This document shows positions 1-8,618 of a DNA stretch of 64,000 nt, piece after piece (the stretch's first letter is position 1; each line of letters starts with the position of its first letter). Location: positions 62,001 to 126,000 of the forward strand of contig NZ_JAJFOW010000003.1 of the NCBI RefSeq assembly GCF_020731285.1, given 5' to 3'. A model generated the notes under the pieces. The model saw only the letters and a list, made by a program, of their open reading frames with translations. It searched no databases and had not been told where the DNA came from. The stretch is from Cohnella baijiui (GTDB lineage Bacteria; Bacillota; Bacilli; Paenibacillales; Paenibacillaceae). A program made the translations under genes and the position numbers.

Positions 1-334
1 CGAGAACTGTCAATTCCGCAAGGAAGGGCATTCGGCTAAGCGGCCCGGCATTGGGAAGCAAGCCCAAGAACGGGTCGACAAGCGAGGAAAAGCATCCTCA
101 AGCAGGACACCGGCAAACGAAACGCGATTGAAGGTAAGTTTGGAGAAGGCAAGCGCAAATATGGGCTTGGCTGTATTCATGCACGCCTTGTCTAGACAAG
201 CGTATCGGTGATTATCCTGCAACTGCTGGTGATGAACCTAGAGCTCAGGCTCCGTGTTCTTTTTTGCCTTATTTTCACGTTGCTGTCTCGCCGTCGCATC
301 GCCGGGAATTTCCTGAAGAACCATTCAGCAACCC
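1..334. other. left edge, no gene recognised
   Basis: I see no convincing gene here. A 70-codon open frame on the minus strand (10-222) has no recognisable domain and no clear ribosome binding site. The carbonic anhydrase fossil ends just to the right. Confidence 0.5.
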
Positions 335-972
335 CTATTTAAGCCAGGTCACTTTTCCTGAGGCCAGGTGATACTCACCTCCGATTATTTTCAAATCGCC
401 ATTCGCTAACTTCTCGTTTAGTGCTGAATGTTCATGTAATTCTTCCTCGACCAATTTGACATTTTCAGAGACAGCCCGATCAATCATGTCTTCTTCGGCT
501 AATCCAGCGGATATCGCCGTTTCAGCCGCTGGTTCAATCTTATTGACAATAGATTGTAAATAAGCTGGATGTTTCCTTCTATTTAATGCTTCAATAACCG
601 CGCCACAGTTCTCATGCCCTAAAACTAACACCAGTGGAACGTTAAATGATCCACTGCATATTGGACACTTTCTATGACATCATCATTCACGATATTTCCT
701 GCAACTCGAATCACAAATCTGGCATCCGATACCTTTGACAAGATGTCGACACCCTTGACAACAGGAACCTCCATTGGGATACAAACGTTACAAATGGAAT
801 TGGACCCGATCTCATGTAACGCATGAACCCCCATTGTTATAACTGCTTGCCTGCTTACCTGCATGAAAGGTGCAGTCGATTCGCGAGAGGATGACGAATC
901 TTGATGTGATGAGTCCTTACTCGTATAGCCCGGCATTCGCACCCACTCCTTATGTTCTTTTTGAAAAATCAA
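335..972 (-). pseudogene. beta-carbonic anhydrase, frameshifted
   Basis: Remains of a beta-class carbonic anhydrase, the zinc enzyme that interconverts CO2 and bicarbonate. The upstream piece carries FVIRVAGNIV and the downstream piece VLGHENCGAVIEA, the conserved His/Cys zinc-ligand region. They lie in different frames; joining them needs one extra base near 639-644, where the frame would change from ..VDHL to VPLVLVLGHENCG. The usual CxDSR first zinc-ligand motif is not visible in the N-terminal piece, so damage may be wider than one indel. It diverges from the ArsR gene, and the SulP transporter is two genes away, as in the B. subtilis pairing of carbonic anhydrase-like and SulP-like genes. 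Family call is firm; sequencing error cannot be excluded as the cause of the indel. Confidence 0.8.
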
Positions 973-987
973 ATAATCAGATATTTG
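970..987. promoter_or_regulatory. ArsR-type operator, inverted repeat
   Basis: CAAATA (970-975) and TATTTG (982-987) form an inverted repeat with a 6-bp spacer at the start of the carbonic anhydrase fossil. AT-rich palindromes of this kind are typical binding sites of ArsR/SmtB repressors, and two ArsR genes lie close by. Function is inferred. Confidence 0.4.
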
Positions 988-1067
988 AATATGTGGGGCT
1001 ATACAGGAGTTGCAACCAAATCACAATCCATTCTTTCCAGAATGCTTTTGGGTGAAGTTGTGTTATG

Positions 1068-1090
1068 ATATTCATATATTCAAAAGTATA
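1068..1090. promoter_or_regulatory. ArsR-type half-site before arsR-like gene
   Basis: CATATATTCAAA (1073-1084) is identical to the left arm and adjoining bases of the palindrome before the SulP gene (1573-1584). It lies 29 bases before the regulator start, consistent with autoregulation by the same repressor. Confidence 0.4.
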
Positions 1091-1112
1091 ACGATTTAAG
1101 GAGGCGTTAGCC

Positions 1113-1442
1113 GTGAATCAAAATATCCAACAGTTTAAAGCCGATTTTTTTAAGGCGCTGGCGCATCCCATGCGGATTCGAATCCTGGAGGTTCTGAGTG
1201 AGGGAGATAAAAACGTAAATGAGATACAGAGTATTTTAGGCTCAGAGGGTTCAGCCGTTTCTCAGCAGTTGGCAGTATTGCGAAATAAAAATGTGGTGAC
1301 GGGCTTAAAAGATGGTACTTCTGTCATTTATTCGTTACGTGACCCGTTGATTAAAGATCTGCTCGCAGTCACAAAGCAGATCTTCGATAATCATCTCGTT
1401 GATGCTATTTCATTACTTGAGGTCATTCGAAATGAATCTTAA
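1113..1442 (+). CDS. ArsR/SmtB family transcriptional repressor
   Basis: A 109-residue winged-helix DNA-binding protein. The N-terminal part contains FKALAHPMRIRILEVLSEG, the ArsR hallmark helix, followed by the recognition helix (SAVSQQLAVLRNKNVV) and the beta-wing (GTSVIYSLRDP). No CxC metal-binding pair is visible in the helix usually used by ArsR or CadC, so it may sense something other than metal ions. GTG start at 1113 with AAGGAGG about 9 bases upstream. It sits between the carbonic anhydrase fossil and the SulP transporter, and near-identical AT-rich operator half-sites occur before this gene and before the transporter. I infer that it regulates both itself and the transporter. Confidence 0.88.
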   Translation: MNQNIQQFKADFFKALAHPMRIRILEVLSEGDKNVNEIQSILGSEGSAVSQQLAVLRNKNVVTGLKDGTSVIYSLRDPLIKDLLAVTKQIFDNHLVDAISLLEVIRNES

Positions 1443-1473
1443 ACTGAAAAACAAGGGTATCCATGAGCAACAT

Positions 1474-1495
1474 CAAGGATCACCTTGTTTTTTTT
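1474..1495 (+). terminator. rho-independent terminator
   Basis: CAAGG-atca-CCTTG stem followed by eight T residues, just after the ArsR gene. It separates this gene from the SulP gene, which therefore needs its own promoter. Confidence 0.7.
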
Positions 1496-1572
1496 GTTTT
1501 GCAGTAGGAAACATGGGGAGTGACACGAGATTATTACGATTGACATTATTCGATGACAGGAGTAACATTTCA

Positions 1573-1598
1573 CATATATTCAAATAATCAAATATATG
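1573..1598. promoter_or_regulatory. palindromic operator before SulP gene
   Basis: CATATATT (1573-1580) and AATATATG (1591-1598) form a perfect 8-bp inverted repeat with a CAAATAATCA core, just before the transporter start at 1619. The core matches sequence beside the site at 970-987. It is a likely ArsR-family operator. Confidence 0.5.
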
Positions 1599-1618
1599 AA
1601 GAAGAGAAGGTAGTTCAG

Positions 1619-3379
1619 ATGAAATTGACGGGAAGATTTGAAGGATACCATGCGGCCGCATTCCGCAAGGATCTTATTTCAGGCCTTATAGTTGGCATTA
1701 TCGCCATTCCATTGGGGATGGCGTTTACTATTGCTTCTGGTGTAAAACCGGAATATGGCATTTATACCACCATCGTTGCCGGTATCTGTATTTCCTTGTT
1801 CGGGGGTTCTAAATTTCAAATTGGCGGCCCAACCGGTGCATTTATTCCGATCCTTTTCGCGATTATAATGGAATACGGATACGAAAATTTATTGCTTGCT
1901 GGATTTTTGGCGGGAATTATTCTTGTTCTTATGGGGCTATTTAAACTCGGTGCGTTGATAAAGTTTATTCCTCGCCCTGTAACCATCGGATTTACCGCTG
2001 GAATTGCCGTCATAATCTTCAGCGGACAGATTGCCAACTTTTTAGGTTTGAGCGGTATCGAGAAACATGAGAATTTTCTGCCTAATATGAAGGAAATTGT
2101 GATGCACCTCACAACTACGAACCTCTACAGTGTTATCACAGCGGTGGTTTGCTTGGCTGTCATCCTCCTAACACCGAAGTTTCTACCGAAAGTCCCTGGT
2201 TCCTTGGTGGGACTTGTCGTATCCACTGTAGTGGCGACCGTATTCTTTAAAGGGGAAGTAGCAACGATTGGATCGTCATTTGGGGCTATTCCAAGCACCC
2301 TTCCCCATTTTCGTTTTCCTGATCTAACTTGGGATCGCATTGAAAACTTGATTCGCCCCGCCTTTATTATTGCCATGTTGGGCGGCATCGAATCATTATT
2401 ATCAGCGGTTGTTGCCGACGGCATGACCGGAAGTCGTCACAACAGCAATCGGGAACTGATAGGGCAAGGCGTCGCCAATATGGTAACCCCTCTTTTTGGA
2501 GGCATACCAGCGACAGGAGCCATTGCACGAACAGCAACCAATATCAAAAACGGCGCGGTTTCACCTCTGTCGGGTATTATACATGGCATTGTTGTATTGA
2601 TGGTGCTCATTTTGTTTGCGCCTTATGCATCGGAGATCCCACTTGCTAGTATGGCACCGATTCTGATGCTGGTTGCCTGGAACATGAGCGAACGAAAAGA
2701 ATTCGCTCACGTCTTGAAAACCAAAACGAACGATTCCGTTGTCCTCCTTCTTACCTTTTTGTTAACGGTCTTTACGAATTTAACGACTGCCGTTGAAGTC
2801 GGATTAATTTTGGCTGTTCTGCTGTTTGTGAAACGTATGAGTGACGGGTTACTGGTTTCCAAGGTCTTGCCTGACCCAACAGTTAAACATGAAAAAGTAA
2901 AAGCTCATATGGTAACCGTAGGCCACGATTGTCCACAAATCGGGATCTATACCATCGAAGGCCCTCTCTTTTTCGGCGCCGCGAACATGTTTGAAAAGTC
3001 CATTATGGATACGATTCATCTAAGGCCGAAAGTGTTACTGCTGCGCATGGGCAAAGTACCTTTTATGGATACGACGGGTGAATCTTATCTGTCCAGTTTG
3101 GTGAAACATTTCGAGAAATTAGGCGGGATTGTCCTTGTATCCGGAATTCAAGCTCAGCCTTTGGATGTATTGAAGAGAACAGGGTTGTATACGATGATTG
3201 GGGCTGAACATTTTTTTGGACATACCGGTGAAGCACTTAACTTCGCGCTATTGCAACTGGATTTGAATAAATGTCTAGGTTGTAAACATTTCGCTTTCCG
3301 GGAATGTGCGACGTTATCAAACAAGGAGACTCAAAAAGAAGTGATCACCGGCTTAAAGCCAGATCCAGCAAGGACATAG
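1619..3379 (+). CDS. SulP family anion (bicarbonate/sulfate) transporter
   Basis: A membrane transporter of the SulP/SLC26 family. Family signs are a long hydrophobic part with repeated helices (ISGLIVGIIAIPLGMAF near the N-terminus, FGGIPATGAIARTATN in the middle) and a cytoplasmic STAS domain in the C-terminal quarter (MVTVGHDCPQIGIYTIEGPL, then MGKVPFMDTTGE). A short Cys-containing tail (CLGCKHFAFRECATL) follows the STAS domain, which is unusual. I chose ATG at 1619, with AGAAGG upstream; an ATG at 1553 would put the palindromic operator inside the gene. SulP proteins next to carbonic anhydrase genes are commonly bicarbonate transporters, so bicarbonate is the favoured substrate, but sulfate is possible. 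The ArsR pair on both sides probably controls it. Confidence 0.88.
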   Translation: MKLTGRFEGYHAAAFRKDLISGLIVGIIAIPLGMAFTIASGVKPEYGIYTTIVAGICISLFGGSKFQIGGPTGAFIPILFAIIMEYGYENLLLAGFLAGIILVLMGLFKLGALIKFIPRPVTIGFTAGIAVIIFSGQIANFLGLSGIEKHENFLPNMKEIVMHLTTTNLYSVITAVVCLAVILLTPKFLPKVPGSLVGLVVSTVVATVFFKGEVATIGSSFGAIPSTLPHFRFPDLTWDRIENLIRPAFIIAMLGGIESLLSAVVADGMTGSRHNSNRELIGQGVANMVTPLFGGIPATGAIARTATNIKNGAVSPLSGIIHGIVVLMVLILFAPYASEIPLASMAPILMLVAWNMSERKEFAHVLKTKTNDSVVLLLTFLLTVFTNLTTAVEVGLILAVLLFVKRMSDGLLVSKVLPDPTVKHEKVKAHMVTVGHDCPQIGIYTIEGPLFFGAANMFEKSIMDTIHLRPKVLLLRMGKVPFMDTTGESYLSSLVKHFEKLGGIVLVSGIQAQPLDVLKRTGLYTMIGAEHFFGHTGEALNFALLQLDLNKCLGCKHFAFRECATLSNKETQKEVITGLKPDPART

Positions 3380-3421
3380 CCTATTCTCACTCAAAAACGC
3401 CCTAAAGACGAAATGAGGTGA

Positions 3422-3640
3422 ATGGCTATACAACTTACACTTCAGCAATACAGAGTAAATGTATTTAAGATCATGGCTCATCCGCTGCGATTGCAGATTT
3501 TAGAGTTACTTTGTGAAGGACCGAAAGGTGTCAATGAGCTTCAATCGCGTTTACAAAGTCAAGGTTCAACAGTATCCCAACAGCCGCCTTCATTCGCCTA
3601 CTTGTTAAATCCCGCATTTTTAATGGACTCGAGAAAATAA
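3422..3640 (+). pseudogene. truncated second ArsR family repressor
   Basis: The first 54 residues match the regulator at 1113 closely (FKIMAHPLRLQILELLCEG, then GSTVSQQ). Directly after SQQ at about 3580 homology stops, before the second half of the recognition helix and the wing, and the frame ends at 3640. The 3' end overlaps the convergent small membrane gene. In another frame RIFNGLEK could be a faint remnant of the wing region, so a frameshift or a rearrangement breakpoint are both possible. It should be unable to bind DNA normally. Confidence 0.7.
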
Positions 3641-3822
3641 GGTAAAATTACGGTTGCATCAATCACACAGGTAAATATAACAAAGACATAGGAAACCGGA
3701 AAGCTTGACATATACATTCTTCCGGTTATAGCAAAACAGAACGCGAAGAATATCGCAATAATCCAGTTTAAAGCGATACAAATTTGAATCAACAAACATA
3801 ACCATTTTTGACTCCAACTCAT
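3598..3822 (-). CDS. small two-helix membrane protein (gerXD-like candidate)
   Basis: A 74-residue protein with two hydrophobic segments (CLLIQICIALNWIIAIFFAF and VSYVFVIFTCVIDATVILPY) joined by a short polar turn. AAAGGAG lies about 10 bases upstream of the ATG at 3822. It follows the GerC gene on the same strand after 147 bp. Several Bacillus gerA-type operons carry a small 'D' gene for a two-helix membrane protein that modulates receptor activity, and this one fits in size, topology and position. The link is inferred, since such small proteins are poorly conserved. Confidence 0.55.
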   Translation of the reverse strand: MSWSQKWLCLLIQICIALNWIIAIFFAFCFAITGRMYMSSFPVSYVFVIFTCVIDATVILPYFLESIKNAGFNK

Positions 3823-3969
3823 TTTGCATTGACTCCTTTTATCCGTTAAGGTTTCTTTTTATTTAGTTAGGTCTGGTCCCATTTTTTCCAATTGGCCAAA
3901 CATTTAAACCTGAAATGAAGGACAGTTCCTTAATGCCAGGTTGCCTTCGGTATTGATCCGTATTGCCAT

Positions 3970-5112
3970 TCAGGGTACTTTTAGTTTCCCTGCATTATTC
4001 AATTTAACCGAAACTTTAATTTCTTGCAGGGATTCCGTTGTTAAGTTGAAACCACCTTCGGAATAGATCTTTTTCCAATCTTTATTTTGCTGTCGGTACA
4101 ACGCATGTTCCAGTTGTAAAAGATCGGAATGGATTTCAAGCCCATTCTCAAAGGTTTTTTGGATTTCATTTCTGACTTGTTCTGCCGCTTTTTCTTCCAT
4201 AAGTTGTTCGGACATCGGTTGGATGATCTCGTTAACAACTCCCGAAAGTTTTACATCGACGGTATACGTAACGCCATTTCCCTTGGCTTGCGGGATAATT
4301 TTGATCTTTGGGTTTTCGAGCGACAATGCAACCTGAGGCTTTCCACTACTTCGAATAATTAAAGGGCTGCGTTGGGTTTTAGGCTCCACCCAGCGAAGTC
4401 CAGGAATACTTTCAATGCCCAGCCGTCCTTGATATTTTCCGTCCTGGAAAATGAAAACGCCATCCATTTCAAGCATCGAATGCCGACTTCTATCTTTTTT
4501 CCAATCCCGATCGGAAATTGCTAAAGAAGGCAAAAGGGTCGCCTTTCCAGGTTCGTACATATCGGACACGAACTCCCTAGAGGTTAATGGGGAAATGACC
4601 GATTCTTGTTTGTAACTCTCCTGCGGTTGATGAAGCAATGATATAAGCGGTGATAGATTAAAAAAAGGAGTAACCGCAAAAACTTGGTCTAGAGGCTCTG
4701 TAGTGCCAAAAAACCATGGCGTGTAGCGCACTTCATAATAGCGGTGCCTCAGTTCATCGATCTCCTTTAATCCCTTTCTCAATGCGTTTTCACTTACAAC
4801 AACGGCGATTATTTGACCGAAAAATATGCGCATCTGCGATGTGCGGTACAAATCATTAACGGCACTAATTGTCGTTTCCCCCTTGCCTTGGCCGACCCAC
4901 ACGGGAATTGGCTGGAGTGGCTTCCCGGATTCCATTTTGGCAACGCTCGAGAAGTCAAGCAGTTGCCCATAAACGGTGTATTGATCGTTGGCATAATCGA
5001 TCCCGATACTCGTTAAATAATTGATGTCTTGAATATCCTTCATATCCCAACAGCCAGTTAGTAGAAGTGGGAATATCAAAAAAAGGGAAGTGAGCTTCTT
5101 CCATTTCGCCAT
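3970..5112 (-). CDS. spore germination lipoprotein, GerC subunit
   Basis: The C subunit of a GerA-type nutrient germinant receptor, a lipoprotein on the outer face of the spore inner membrane. It starts with a lipoprotein signal peptide (KKLTSLFLIFPLLLTGCWD), giving a lipidated Cys at about residue 21. GerC-family features follow: IQDINYLTSIGIDY near the mature N-terminus and a long alpha/beta C-terminal part. At 380 residues it has normal length. The start overlaps the stop of the A subunit gene (TAATG), so the two are translationally coupled. The germinant cannot be read from sequence. Confidence 0.93.
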   Translation of the reverse strand: MAKWKKLTSLFLIFPLLLTGCWDMKDIQDINYLTSIGIDYANDQYTVYGQLLDFSSVAKMESGKPLQPIPVWVGQGKGETTISAVNDLYRTSQMRIFFGQIIAVVVSENALRKGLKEIDELRHRYYEVRYTPWFFGTTEPLDQVFAVTPFFNLSPLISLLHQPQESYKQESVISPLTSREFVSDMYEPGKATLLPSLAISDRDWKKDRSRHSMLEMDGVFIFQDGKYQGRLGIESIPGLRWVEPKTQRSPLIIRSSGKPQVALSLENPKIKIIPQAKGNGVTYTVDVKLSGVVNEIIQPMSEQLMEEKAAEQVRNEIQKTFENGLEIHSDLLQLEHALYRQQNKDWKKIYSEGGFNLTTESLQEIKVSVKLNNAGKLKVP

Positions 5113-6632
5113 TAGGAATCACCTTTCCTTGTGGAATCTTTCGTATGTAATATTTCAGGTCGGCGATTTATTTTGTTCCATGGTTTTCGGATAACCGCCG
5201 CAATAAAGTCCCTCCAGGTTAGGGGAGATAAGGGAGCAAGGTAGGGTACGCCAAAGGACTCCAACCGCGAAAGATACAAAACAACCGCAATCGTAGACAA
5301 AATAAATCCGTACATGCCCAGCACCGACGAACAAATCAATACAAAAAATCGGATGATGCTAACCGAACCCACAAGCGATTGATTGACCAATGTAAAACTT
5401 GAAACTACGGTTATGGCCGCTACGACAAGTAAAGTCGTTGAGGCAAGACCGGCACGAATCGCTGCATCCCCAACCACAATTCCTCCAACAACGGCTACCG
5501 TTTGGCCAACCGCTTTCGGCAGTCTCTCTCCGGCTTCTCGGAAGAGCTCTAACATCCAGATCATTAAAAAAGCCTCTATGGCCCCATTCATAGGTAGCCC
5601 TATTCTTGACAGCGCGATCGTTGCTACAAGCGGATACGGTATTTGTTCTATATTATAAGATGAAAGTGCAATCCAAAAACCCGGCAGAAGCAATGACACT
5701 ACAAGACCCGTTAGACGCAAAAACAATCCCAAAGAAGCATAATAAAACGGGAAATAGGCGTCTTCAGGTGACTTTAATAACAGTGTTAAATTGGCTGGTC
5801 CAATAACGGCATGAGGGGCCCCATCGACAATAATGGCGAATCGTCCGTGTATGAGACAGTCTGCCACATAATCGGGGCGACCGGAATAATCCAGCAAAGG
5901 AAATAAGCTAACCGAATTATCGGAAATGGTTTTTTCCAATTGGCTGCTTCCCAATAAGGCGTCTATGTCAATATGCTGTAACCGGTTTTTCGCCTCCTTA
6001 ACAATGTCAGGCTGAATAATATCTTCGATGTAGAGCAAAGCGACTTTGCTATTGCTCCTTTTTCCAACTGTAAATTGTTCATAGCAAAGAGAATTGGTGC
6101 GAAGGCGTTTTCGTATCAAGGCCACGTTGGTTGTTACTTCTTCCACGAAGCCGTCTTTCGGCCCTTTTATGGATATTTCTGTGTTTGATTCCGAAGGGCT
6201 TCGATGTGGGGGAGAAGCAATATCCAATGCATAGACAGCATTCAACTTTGAAAAATAAATTAGGAGTTGACCTGAAAATACGCGTGTTATCATATCCCCA
6301 GTCTGATCAGTTGGGGTTAATTCCAGCCTTTTATCGAACTCCATGCCCGGTTTCGAATGATGCAGCATAATTTCCAATCTCGGAAGCACATATTCGTTAA
6401 TTTGCTGCATATCCGCCAAACCTTCGCAATAAATAAGGTGTACCGTTTGCAAAGCTTCAGCATCGCCGAAGTCATACTTATCCATCTTCACATCCGCGCA
6501 ATGACGAAATAATGAGCGAAACCCCTCTGGTGACCATTCGTTCTTTTGGGGCATGGCGACAGATCGTTCTAAAGAGGGCGTATTCTTTGTTCCATTATTC
6601 ACTAGCGATTTCCAAAACCGGCGAAATATCAT
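5112..6632 (-). CDS. spore germination receptor, GerA subunit
   Basis: The A subunit of a GerA-type receptor: a soluble N-terminal region of about 300 residues, then a membrane part with several helices (LTGLVVSLLLPGFWIAL, TTLLVVAAITVVSSF, FFVLICSSVLGMYGF). Family motifs include LIYCEGLADMQQINEYVLPRL near the N-terminus and GRFAIIVDGAPHAVIGP before the first helix. At 506 residues it has the usual length. It overlaps the B subunit gene by four bases (ATGA) and the C subunit gene by one. Expected to be made in the forespore under sigma-G, though I did not identify a confident sigma-G promoter. Confidence 0.95.
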   Translation of the reverse strand: MIFRRFWKSLVNNGTKNTPSLERSVAMPQKNEWSPEGFRSLFRHCADVKMDKYDFGDAEALQTVHLIYCEGLADMQQINEYVLPRLEIMLHHSKPGMEFDKRLELTPTDQTGDMITRVFSGQLLIYFSKLNAVYALDIASPPHRSPSESNTEISIKGPKDGFVEEVTTNVALIRKRLRTNSLCYEQFTVGKRSNSKVALLYIEDIIQPDIVKEAKNRLQHIDIDALLGSSQLEKTISDNSVSLFPLLDYSGRPDYVADCLIHGRFAIIVDGAPHAVIGPANLTLLLKSPEDAYFPFYYASLGLFLRLTGLVVSLLLPGFWIALSSYNIEQIPYPLVATIALSRIGLPMNGAIEAFLMIWMLELFREAGERLPKAVGQTVAVVGGIVVGDAAIRAGLASTTLLVVAAITVVSSFTLVNQSLVGSVSIIRFFVLICSSVLGMYGFILSTIAVVLYLSRLESFGVPYLAPLSPLTWRDFIAAVIRKPWNKINRRPEILHTKDSTRKGDS

Positions 6633-7729
6633 TGTCGACTCACCCCTGTTTTATTTTTCACGAGTACAGCTATAAACAACAAAAGCGATACGCCTACAAC
6701 CAATCCTAATGACAAAGGTAAATAGACATGTTTCAAGAAACTGGCATACTGCATGTCGCTAATGGGCAGTTCAACAAGGAAGACCATGACGATACCGAGT
6801 ATCGTTAGCCAAATAAGCCTCATGTTCTTATTCTGACTTGCTGGCAATAAATCAATAAGTAAAAGGAGCGCGATGGAAATTCGGACAAAGGCTCCTGATA
6901 GCCACTGATAAATAGATAAGAAATCGACATGACGAATATATTTTCCAACCTGTACGAGACGCCATTCTTCATAAGCCGGGTATCGCAGTTTGGCTGCTTC
7001 AAAAGGCCCGAATTCGGCGATTGCACCCGTAACGGGTCCAAATACCAATATAACCAAGAAGATGGCCAATAAACATAACGACCATGGACGAATGTTCGAT
7101 TTCATTCGATGTTGAAATAGCAGAATTATAATTAATTCTACAAGTCCGCCTCCTACATACATACATCCTTTGAGGACGGGCTCCACTCCATGTTCCATGA
7201 CGGGTGTCAATAAGGAGTAATTTTTCTTGGGAAGATTGGCGCTCATGACAAAGTCCCCAAATACCACCACGAATGGCAGCAAAATGCCCGACGTAATCGC
7301 GATCGATCGAATTCCGGATTGAGCGGCAACACAACATAAAAGAACCAACGAAGCGGATAAAACAAGTTGTGGCGTTTTTGGCAAGTAGGAAGCATGCGTC
7401 CAAACGGTTGTTTCTTTCACCGTCAAAACCATGAGCAAAAATAGGTAAGCAATGAAAAAAGCCCGAAACGAGACGCTTATCGCCGTTCCGTAATTTTCGC
7501 GCAACCAAGCCGCTATCGGTTGCTGTTTTGTTTTTTTCATGATGTAGTAAAGAAGCAGGGTCCAAATTATATATGGCAAAATCACAGCCAAAATACTTAA
7601 CCACGCGTCTCTTTTCGCCTCTTGCAGCAGGGAGGGAATGACCATGACATGGTTCATTAACCCTACCGCTAGGGCGATGATTGAAAATGATGGGATAATG
7701 CCAATAGCGGAACCTGTTTTATTAACCAT
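6629..7729 (-). CDS. spore germination permease, GerB subunit
   Basis: The B subunit, an APC-superfamily permease-like protein with about ten helices that binds the germinant. The N-terminus (IGIIPSFSIIALAVGLMNHV, then AKRDAWLSILAV) matches the Spore_permease family. At 366 residues it has the usual length. The ATG at 7729 has GAGGGGAG about 6 bases upstream. It is the first gene of the gerB-gerA-gerC operon, an order that differs from the A-B-C of B. subtilis gerA but occurs in other Paenibacillaceae and Bacillaceae operons. Confidence 0.94.
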   Translation of the reverse strand: MVNKTGSAIGIIPSFSIIALAVGLMNHVMVIPSLLQEAKRDAWLSILAVILPYIIWTLLLYYIMKKTKQQPIAAWLRENYGTAISVSFRAFFIAYLFLLMVLTVKETTVWTHASYLPKTPQLVLSASLVLLCCVAAQSGIRSIAITSGILLPFVVVFGDFVMSANLPKKNYSLLTPVMEHGVEPVLKGCMYVGGGLVELIIILLFQHRMKSNIRPWSLCLLAIFLVILVFGPVTGAIAEFGPFEAAKLRYPAYEEWRLVQVGKYIRHVDFLSIYQWLSGAFVRISIALLLLIDLLPASQNKNMRLIWLTILGIVMVFLVELPISDMQYASFLKHVYLPLSLGLVVGVSLLLFIAVLVKNKTGVSRQ

Positions 7730-7990
7730 AGCGAACTCCCCTCAACAACAAATGGTTCCTTCTTCTTCAGCTTGTTATCCAAAGCGGGAAGAGTCCATGA
7801 ACTTAATATATACATTCATTTCCACAATCATGGTAAGTATTCACGAGATTAAGAAGTTGCAATCAGGTCAGCTTGATCTTTAAACTGAAAAGAGCCAACG
7901 CCGTAGCGTTAACCCTTTATCTGGAAAGACGACTCAAACTAGTGTCCCTATGTATAATGGAGTAGTACAAGCGTTGCTGACACCACCCGC

Positions 7991-8197
7991 GATATCGACC
8001 GTATCTATCCAGGGTGTATTTCAGGAGTTTCCTCCATCGGCGAACTGGAGGCCATGCTTGCGCAAAGCGGTTTTACCCAAATTGAGATCGAACCTAAAGA
8101 CGAATCCCGGACATTCATCAAGAATTAGATTCCCGGCGCAAATGTCGAACAATACCTGGTGTCTGGTGTCGCCGCGATAAGTGCTATCAAGCCTTGA
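7991..8197 (+). pseudogene. arsenite methyltransferase (ArsM) 3' remnant
   Basis: Only the last roughly 70 codons remain, with no start. The frame reads GCISGVSSIGELEAMLAQ, then GFTQIEIEPKDESRTFIKN, a TAG stop at 8127-8129, then PGANVEQYLVSG up to TGA. This is the C-terminal pattern of ArsM, the SAM-dependent enzyme that methylates arsenite, where the stop replaces a usual Trp codon. No methyltransferase domain is present upstream. It suggests an arsenic locus once stood here. A long minus-strand frame over the same bases is a shadow. Confidence 0.75.
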
Positions 8198-8449
8198 GCC
8201 ATGAAGGGCCGAACTGTTGCAGCTCGAGTTGAGTTGAACATGTTCGGCATATAAGGCGCTGCCGGTAAGTTGGCAGCGCCTTTGCCTTTGCTTAGCGTAT
8301 ATTTTCGTTAAAATGTTGGCGAGACCCCCAAAGAAGAAGAGGGTTGTGTTATGTTCGAACATACGTGACTAAGGTGTGACACCAAGCAAACTTTTGGCAT
8401 CTATTGAAATATGGTAAAATAAATCAATACAAATATGTCGAATAGACTA

Positions 8450-8532
8450 GGAAAAAAGGCAAACCTGATCGAAAGACAGGGACGCAAAGCCACGGGTCTT
8501 CTGCACTAGTGCAATGATCGCCGGGTTACCCT
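8450..8532 (+). ncRNA. cyclic-di-GMP-I (GEMM) riboswitch
   Basis: The core matches the class I c-di-GMP aptamer: AAGGCAAACC, a GAAA tetraloop closing the first stem, GGGACGCAAAGCCACGGG, a variable second stem (CTGCACTAGTGCA) and the closing GCCGGGTTACC. It binds the second messenger c-di-GMP. It lies about 90 bases before a LuxR-type response regulator, with a terminator hairpin in between, so control is probably by transcription termination. Whether c-di-GMP turns the gene on or off cannot be read with certainty. A possible promoter with TAAAAT at 8415-8420 is just upstream. Confidence 0.93.
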
Positions 8533-8558
8533 CTCAAACCACACCAAGATGACAAGCA

Positions 8559-8590
8559 GGCACGCCAGTGAGGGGGCGTGTCTTTTTGTC
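8559..8590 (+). terminator. riboswitch expression-platform terminator
   Basis: CACGCC (8561-8566) pairs with GGCGTG (8575-8580) and is followed by TCTTTTT. It lies between the c-di-GMP aptamer and the regulator start at 8619, the usual place of a riboswitch-controlled terminator. Confidence 0.75.
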
Positions 8591-8618
8591 ATTTGAAAAT
8601 AAAAAGAGGTGATCGGTT

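Noticed and set aside
6999..7604. 201-codon minus-strand open frame
   Set aside because: Lies in another frame of the GerB gene on the same strand; no binding site or domain.
8021..8362. 113-codon minus-strand open frame
   Set aside because: Overlaps the ArsM fossil, whose plus-strand frame has clear family similarity.
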